A stretch of 10,341 bases of DNA, taken from NCBI GenBank assembly GCA_003222375.1, contig QHVX01000052.1, positions 1 through 10,341 of the forward strand, read 5' to 3'. The notes below the pieces were generated by a model. The model searched no databases, was not told the origin of the DNA, and was given only the letters and a program-made list of their open reading frames with translations. The position numbers were made by a program, and so were the translations under genes. Positions within the stretch are counted from its first letter, which is position 1. Each line of letters opens with the position of its first letter. Positions 7,127-10,341 of the stretch are shown here, piece after piece. The DNA comes from Acidobacteriota bacterium (GTDB lineage: Bacteria > Acidobacteriota > Thermoanaerobaculia > Gp7-AA8).

Positions 7127-7525
7127 TTAGGGACTGATCTGGCGAGTGGGAAGTGGGCGGCGGGATGGGCCATCGGCGGGCGCGTCTTGCGCGATGCGGA
7201 GGCGCGTCAGCGACATGACGTCGTCAGTGAGAAGCACGATCTTCTCGAGGATCGCTTCGACGCGCCCGAGGAACTCGGGCTGCATGCCGGTGAGGCGATC
7301 GATCAGCGGTTTGAGATATCCGATGTGGCCGAGGTCGTTGGGGAGGAGGTTTCCCGGTTTCTCGCCCAGCTCCTCGACGATTCGGACGAAGTCCTCGACA
7401 TAGAGGCGGCGCTGCTCGGTTTCCAGGCGCGCCAATTGTGCGGGCGAAATCCCGGCCTTCCTCGCGACATCGGCCTGCGCGCGCCCTTTGGCTTCGCGCA
7501 ACTTCCGCAGCATCTGGCCATACAT
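7127..7525 (-). CDS. XRE-family helix-turn-helix regulator (132 aa)
   Basis: The N-terminal 60 residues form a Cro/C1-type helix-turn-helix (MYGQMLRKLREAKGRAQADV; VARKAGISPAQLARLETEQR), with the Gln at 18 and the ISPAQLARLE recognition helix typical of XRE proteins. A helical C-terminal part (about 70-115, IGYLKPLIDRL then ILEKIVLLTDDVMSLTRL) probably mediates dimerisation, and the last 20 residues are a Pro/Arg-rich tail. The frame continues upstream to 7621, but that stretch crosses the AT-rich promoter region and encodes nothing family-like. The ATG at 7523-7525 starts the domain. No Shine-Dalgarno precedes it, consistent with a leaderless transcript from the -10 box at 7535-7540. It heads the four-gene operon and diverges from the desaturase. 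Confidence 0.9.
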   Translation of the reverse strand: MYGQMLRKLREAKGRAQADVARKAGISPAQLARLETEQRRLYVEDFVRIVEELGEKPGNLLPNDLGHIGYLKPLIDRLTGMQPEFLGRVEAILEKIVLLTDDVMSLTRLRIAQDAPADGPSRRPLPTRQISP

Positions 7526-7534
7526 GATGGAAGC

Positions 7535-7563
7535 ATCATGGGCCTTCGTTGCCTGTTTGTCAA
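7535..7563 (-). promoter_or_regulatory. Candidate promoter of the XRE-RRM operon
   Basis: On the minus strand, TTGACA (7563-7558) is followed after 17 bases by CATGAT (7540-7535, 4 of 6 to TATAAT). Transcription would start near 7528, almost at the ATG at 7525, which explains the missing ribosome-binding site. The -35 hexamer lies inside one of the two TTGWCAA boxes, so a protein on that box would block the promoter. Confidence 0.4.
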
Positions 7564-7566
7564 TTA
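7557..7566. promoter_or_regulatory. TTGWCAATTA box 1 (candidate XRE operator)
   Basis: TTGTCAATTA on the plus strand. The core TTGTCAA is a 7-bp dyad (TTG-W-CAA). A near-identical copy begins exactly 30 bp to the right. This copy overlaps the minus-strand -35 box of the XRE operon. Its location beside an XRE-type gene suggests an autoregulatory site. Confidence 0.4.
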
Positions 7567-7586
7567 TGTTAAAGAATATTACCGAC

Positions 7587-7596
7587 TTGACAATTA
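7587..7596. promoter_or_regulatory. TTGWCAATTA box 2 (candidate XRE operator)
   Basis: TTGACAATTA on the plus strand, 9 of 10 identical to the copy at 7557-7566 and starting 30 bp from it, about three helical turns, so two dimers could bind on the same face. It also contains a consensus -35 hexamer (TTGACA) pointing toward the desaturase. Confidence 0.4.
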
Positions 7597-7614
7597 GGAA
7601 ATTCGGAGTAGAGT
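7587..7614 (+). promoter_or_regulatory. Candidate promoter of the desaturase gene
   Basis: Consensus -35 TTGACA (7587-7592) is followed after 16 bases by TAGAGT (7609-7614, 4 of 6 to TATAAT). Transcription would begin near 7621, only a few bases before the proposed ATT start at 7624. If so, the GGAG at 7615-7618 would not be in the mRNA, so this promoter and that ribosome site compete as explanations. Confidence 0.3.
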
Positions 7615-7623
7615 GGAGCAACC

Positions 7624-8490
7624 ATTACCAAATCCTCAACGTCAGTCTCTGCACCGATTGTCTCCTCCCTCGGACCTGAACCATGGAAAGCTCCGTGGTG
7701 GAAGGCCGCCAAGGGCGACCGGAGCACGTTCCTTTACCTCCTCGCCATCCATATTCTTGCGGTGGTCGGAATGATCTTTTTCCCGATCCCCGGATGGAAA
7801 GTCTTCGCGATCGCCTTCGCGTTCGCCTGGCTCGGCGGCATGGGCATCACGATCGGATATCACCGGTCGCTGGCGCACGTCGCGCTGCGATTGCATCCCA
7901 TCGTCCGCCACACGCTGATTTTCTTCGCGATGTTCAACGGATCGGGCGCGCCGGACTCCTGGACCGCGAATCACCGGCAGCATCATGCGAAAGTCGAGAC
8001 GCCGGAGGACATCTCGAGTCCGTCGATCGGCGGCTTCTGGTGGTCGCATCTCCGATGGTTATGGCAGGCCGGCAATGTTCCGCTCAACCGATGGTGTCCT
8101 GATCTTGACAAACCGGAATATCGATTCTGGAACCGCATGCAGATTCCGATTCTCGCGGTGTCGCTCTTCTGCGGCGTCCCATTCGGCCCGGCCGCATTTT
8201 TCTGGCTCGGACCGATGCGGCTGGCCGCGTCGCTGCACGTGCAGTGCTTCGTCAACAGCATCGCGCACATGCGTCCGCATCGCCGCGAAGGTGAAGATTC
8301 GTCGCAGAACATCGCGTGGCTCGGAATCCTGCATCTGTTTCAGGGAGAGAACTGGCACGGCAATCATCACGCGAAGCCGTGGTCGGCGCGCCTGGGCTGG
8401 AAGTTGTGGCAGATCGATTTCGGCTGGTACGCGATCGTGCTGCTCGAATTCCTCGGATTAGCCGCGAAAGTCCGCCGGCCGGATTTCTAA
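7624..8490 (+). CDS. Membrane fatty acid (acyl-CoA/acyl-lipid) desaturase; atypical start codon
   Basis: An integral-membrane di-iron desaturase that would insert a double bond into a fatty acyl chain. With the ATT start it has 288 residues, normal for the family. The three histidine boxes are intact: HRSLAH (80-85), HRQHH (117-121) and HGNHH (245-249, in ENWHGNHH), with the supporting NSIAH (211-215). Hydrophobic segments lie near 36-53, 60-78, 93-104, 174-196 and 269-281. Homologous-looking sequence starts well before any ATG, GTG or TTG: the PWWK motif (24-27) and the first membrane helix precede the first ordinary start, GTG at 7762, and the frame is open back to a TAG at 7609. The best upstream candidate is ATT at 7624 with GGAG five bases before it. 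Starting at 7762 would cut the first helix. It diverges from the XRE operon and overlaps the next gene by one base. Confidence 0.9.
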   Translation: MTKSSTSVSAPIVSSLGPEPWKAPWWKAAKGDRSTFLYLLAIHILAVVGMIFFPIPGWKVFAIAFAFAWLGGMGITIGYHRSLAHVALRLHPIVRHTLIFFAMFNGSGAPDSWTANHRQHHAKVETPEDISSPSIGGFWWSHLRWLWQAGNVPLNRWCPDLDKPEYRFWNRMQIPILAVSLFCGVPFGPAAFFWLGPMRLAASLHVQCFVNSIAHMRPHRREGEDSSQNIAWLGILHLFQGENWHGNHHAKPWSARLGWKLWQIDFGWYAIVLLEFLGLAAKVRRPDF

Positions 8491-8711
8491 TGTTCGACGA
8501 GGTCCGCGTTTACGATGGCATCGCCGAGCGGACTGGAACGGTGGTCGACCGCGAGACCGTGCGCGGCAGCAAAGTCGTCTGCTACACGGTCAGCGAGCTG
8601 ACGCGGAGAGTGCGGCGCGACGGCGACGGCACGTTCTATCTCGCAACCGAGGCGTGGCCGGAGAACACGGAGCGCATCGATCTCAACACCAAGTGGACGA
8701 CGATGGGGTAG
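8490..8711 (+). CDS. Small unknown protein (73 aa) coupled to the desaturase
   Basis: A 73-residue protein beginning MFDEVRVYDGIAERTGTVVD. Its ATG (8490-8492) shares one base with the desaturase stop (TAATG), which indicates coupled translation. The sequence suggests a small beta-rich fold (KVVCYTVSELTRRV, GTFYLATEAW) with no membrane segment or signal. I do not recognise the family. The frame is also open upstream inside the desaturase gene, but the overlap start is clearly preferable. It ends 21 bp before the stop of the convergent protease gene. Confidence 0.65.
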   Translation: MFDEVRVYDGIAERTGTVVDRETVRGSKVVCYTVSELTRRVRRDGDGTFYLATEAWPENTERIDLNTKWTTMG

Positions 8712-8712
8712 A

Positions 8713-8729
8713 AGTGCTGAGTGCTGAGT
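8713..8729. repeat. Tandem heptamer AGTGCTG (2.4 copies)
   Basis: AGTGCTG is repeated head to tail at 8713-8719 and 8720-8726, with a partial third copy (AGT). It fills most of the 21-bp gap between the convergent stops at 8711 and 8733. There is no hairpin or T-run to make it a terminator. Likely a replication-slippage repeat. Confidence 0.6.
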
Positions 8730-8732
8730 TTT

Positions 8733-10199
8733 CTACTTTTCCTCGGGGATGATCTCCTCGGGGAGTTTCACGAGCATGCCGGTGCGCGGAAGCTCCTTCA
8801 CGTCGAAGCCATTCATATTCGCGATGATCTCGGCGTCGCCCGGATTTCGCGTCGCGCGGCGTGCGAGATCACTCCACGACTCGCCTGCGCGCACGGTCGA
8901 GACATGAATACGCGCCGGCTCAACGGCGCGAGCGCGTGCGCGATCGATTACCGCGCGCTGCAGGATCTCGCCTAACGGACTCTGATAGCGCGACAGCGAC
9001 GGCGTGAGGAACATGAACACTGCGACGTGATCGCCGTGCGGGAATTGCGTGGTCTCGACGCCGACCGGCCCGCTGTCGGTCTGTCCCGTCCAGACGTCGA
9101 TCACGAATCGCTGGCCGGTGGCAGTGCTTGTCTGCCGCGATCCGGCAAACTGCAGTCCCATCTGCTGGAATTGATTGCGCATCGCGGATTGCGCGTCGTA
9201 ACCCTGGAGCTGCCGGTTCTCGACCTCCTGCGCGATGAAGGCCATGTTCTGGCGGCGACCTTTGGGAGTCATCGCAAAGAGCGCCCCCTCGGAAGTGGTG
9301 GGAATCCATCCGCCGGGCGCTTGCAGAATCATGCCGTGCTCGCGGTCGTAAATCGTGTTGTCGCGAATCACCACCCGCTCGGTGCTGTTGCCGGTCATGA
9401 TTCCGTCCGTTACACGGACATACGGATCGCGCTTCACATCGATCGACAACGCCGCGGGATTCGTCGTCGCGATTTCCTGCAATTTCTTTCGCACGTCGCG
9501 GACGCGCTTGGCCGGATCGGGATGCGACTGAAAGTAGCGTTCGATGCCGCTGGCGGGATGTTTGTCGAGACGTTGGAGCCCAACCAGCATGCGCTCGACA
9601 CCCACGGGATTGAAATGCGCCCGCGTGGTGTACTCCGTGCCGACGAGATCGGCCTCACTCTCCTGCCCGCGCGAGTAACGCAGGAAGAGGAGATTAACTC
9701 CCAGCTCCACGAGTTGCCCATAGGTCTGCGCCGCCTGCGGCCCGGCGATCACGGAGCCGAGGGCCAGGCCGAGTTGTGCGACCTGAGCGCGCGACATCTG
9801 CGCCGCAGCATGCCGCGCCGTGACGTGCGTGATCTCGTGTCCCAGGACACCTGCCAGCTCGTCTTCGGCGTTGATGCGCTCGAGCATTCCGCGCGTGACG
9901 TAAATGTAGCCACCCGGCAGCGCCATGGCGTTGACCATCGGCGTATCAATGACTGTGAAATGCCACGGCAGATTCGGGCGATCGGAAGTCGCCGCGATGC
10001 GGTGACCGATCGTGTCAACAAGACGATTGAGCTCCGGCTTCTCATCGTAGACGCCGAACTGCCGGATCACCTGCTCGTGCGACTGCTGCCCGATCTGGAT
10101 CTCCTGACTCTCGGAGACGATGTTGAACTCACGCTTGTGCGTGACCGGATTGGTGGCGCAAGCGGCCAGGAGCAGGGCTGCTACGCAGAGGCGTCGCAC
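8733..10199 (-). CDS. M48-family zinc metalloprotease lipoprotein with LysM-like C-terminus (BepA-like)
   Basis: A 488-residue M48 peptidase related to BepA/LoiP-type envelope quality-control proteases. The N-terminus is a short lipoprotein signal (MRRLCVAALLLAAC) with lipobox LAAC and lipidated Cys14, so it should be anchored in the envelope. The zinc site is HEITH (121-125), with the third ligand Glu180 in the ExxAD motif (180-184). The conserved SHPDPAKRV is at 225-233. The metalloprotease domain spans about 28-245; the typical TPR tail of BepA is not obvious. Residues 255-425 are a beta-rich region I do not recognise, and about 433-480 resembles a LysM peptidoglycan-binding domain (VRAGESWSDLARRA then NMNGFDVKELPRTGMLVKLP). 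The GTG at 10197-10199 is forced: an in-frame TGA lies two codons upstream and no other start precedes the signal. GAGG lies only one base before it, too close to be a good ribosome site. The long antisense frame at 9027-10253 is a shadow. Confidence 0.95.
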   Translation of the reverse strand: MRRLCVAALLLAACATNPVTHKREFNIVSESQEIQIGQQSHEQVIRQFGVYDEKPELNRLVDTIGHRIAATSDRPNLPWHFTVIDTPMVNAMALPGGYIYVTRGMLERINAEDELAGVLGHEITHVTARHAAAQMSRAQVAQLGLALGSVIAGPQAAQTYGQLVELGVNLLFLRYSRGQESEADLVGTEYTTRAHFNPVGVERMLVGLQRLDKHPASGIERYFQSHPDPAKRVRDVRKKLQEIATTNPAALSIDVKRDPYVRVTDGIMTGNSTERVVIRDNTIYDREHGMILQAPGGWIPTTSEGALFAMTPKGRRQNMAFIAQEVENRQLQGYDAQSAMRNQFQQMGLQFAGSRQTSTATGQRFVIDVWTGQTDSGPVGVETTQFPHGDHVAVFMFLTPSLSRYQSPLGEILQRAVIDRARARAVEPARIHVSTVRAGESWSDLARRATRNPGDAEIIANMNGFDVKELPRTGMLVKLPEEIIPEEK

Positions 10200-10248
10200 G
10201 CCTCAGCACGCTGCAAAGAAGTTGCCGGATGCTACGGGCTGCGATCTG

Positions 10249-10297
10249 TGTAGCGGCGGGCTTTAGCCCGCCGGGCGGCCTGAAGACCGCCCCTACA
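10249..10297. repeat. REP-like double-hairpin element bounded by TGTAG/CTACA
   Basis: A compact 49-bp palindromic element. Outer arms TGTAG (10249-10253) and CTACA (10293-10297) enclose two perfect hairpins: CGGCGGGC/GCCCGCCG with a TTTA loop (10254-10273), then GGGCGG/CCGCCC with an 8-base loop (10273-10292). It lies in the noncoding stretch upstream of the protease gene and has no T-run, so it is not a standard terminator. The architecture matches the dispersed REP-type elements seen in many GC-rich bacterial genomes, often mobilised by a RAYT transposase elsewhere. Only one copy is in this window, so dispersal is inference. Confidence 0.65.
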
Positions 10298-10341
10298 CGC
10301 GGAGATCGCGGTGATGTCCCTCTCCCCGCAAGCGGCGCGTA

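Noticed and set aside
7526..7621. N-terminal extension of the XRE protein
   Set aside because: It would span the AT-rich promoter and both TTGWCAATTA boxes, and adds sequence unlike XRE proteins.
7566..7679. Plus-strand frame beginning with ATG at 7566 as an alternative start for the desaturase or a small leader peptide
   Set aside because: It is in a different frame from the desaturase and ends in TGA at 7677. The desaturase-like PWWK motif is already in the other frame, so no frameshift from this ATG helps. A 37-codon leader peptide has no further support.
7642..8049. Minus-strand frame of 135 codons
   Set aside because: Antisense to the desaturase, Arg/Asp/Glu-rich, with no domain.
9027..10253. 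Long plus-strand open frame (408 codons)
   Set aside because: It is exactly antisense to the M48 protease gene, which has intact catalytic motifs, and its composition is that of a mirror frame.
10254..10292. Intrinsic terminator
   Set aside because: The stems are strong but no T-run follows on either strand, and no gene ends beside it.

Overview
The window is GC-rich, densely packed bacterial chromosome with no sign of phage, insertion sequence, CRISPR or RNA genes. The gene mix suggests a soil or sediment bacterium of the Acidobacteriota type: an isoquinoline-oxidoreductase-like molybdenum hydroxylase, a short-form Crp/Fnr regulator, an integral-membrane fatty acid desaturase, an M48 lipoprotein protease, and a GC-rich paired-hairpin repeat. 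That assignment is an inference from gene content and base composition, not a demonstrated placement.

Layout, left to right. (1) 1-1730, minus: the first 576 codons of a large, mostly helical protein of unknown function that runs off the left edge. (2) 1812-2924, plus: a divergent conserved-type protein whose C-terminal third looks like an acetyltransferase (GNAT) fold. (3) 2919-5401, minus: a two-gene operon for a (2Fe-2S) subunit and a Tat-exported molybdopterin subunit, joined by an ATGA overlap. (4) 5501-6214, plus: a Crp/Fnr-family regulator divergent from that operon across a 99-bp spacer containing short dyads. (5) 6218-7525, minus: a compact four-gene operon of XRE regulator, membrane-anchored PH-like protein, single-RRM RNA-binding protein and a 70-aa unknown protein. 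(6) 7624-8711, plus: a fatty acid desaturase that appears to lack a standard start codon, followed by a one-base-overlapping 73-aa protein. (7) 8733-10199, minus: an M48 metalloprotease lipoprotein with a LysM-like C-terminus. (8) 10249-10297: a REP-like double-hairpin repeat.

How the genes may work together. The oxidoreductase pair should form a periplasmic hydroxylase or dehydrogenase that passes electrons from the Mo site through two Fe-S clusters; no FAD subunit is encoded here. The Crp-type regulator beside it is the obvious candidate for its control. The XRE operon and the desaturase share an AT-rich divergent region at about 7526-7623 that holds two near-identical TTGWCAATTA boxes exactly 30 bp apart, so the XRE protein may regulate itself, the RRM operon and membrane-lipid desaturation together. 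RRM proteins and desaturases are both known cold-response components elsewhere, which makes a membrane or temperature-response unit a reasonable hypothesis. This 6.2-8.7 kb region is the most interesting part of the window.
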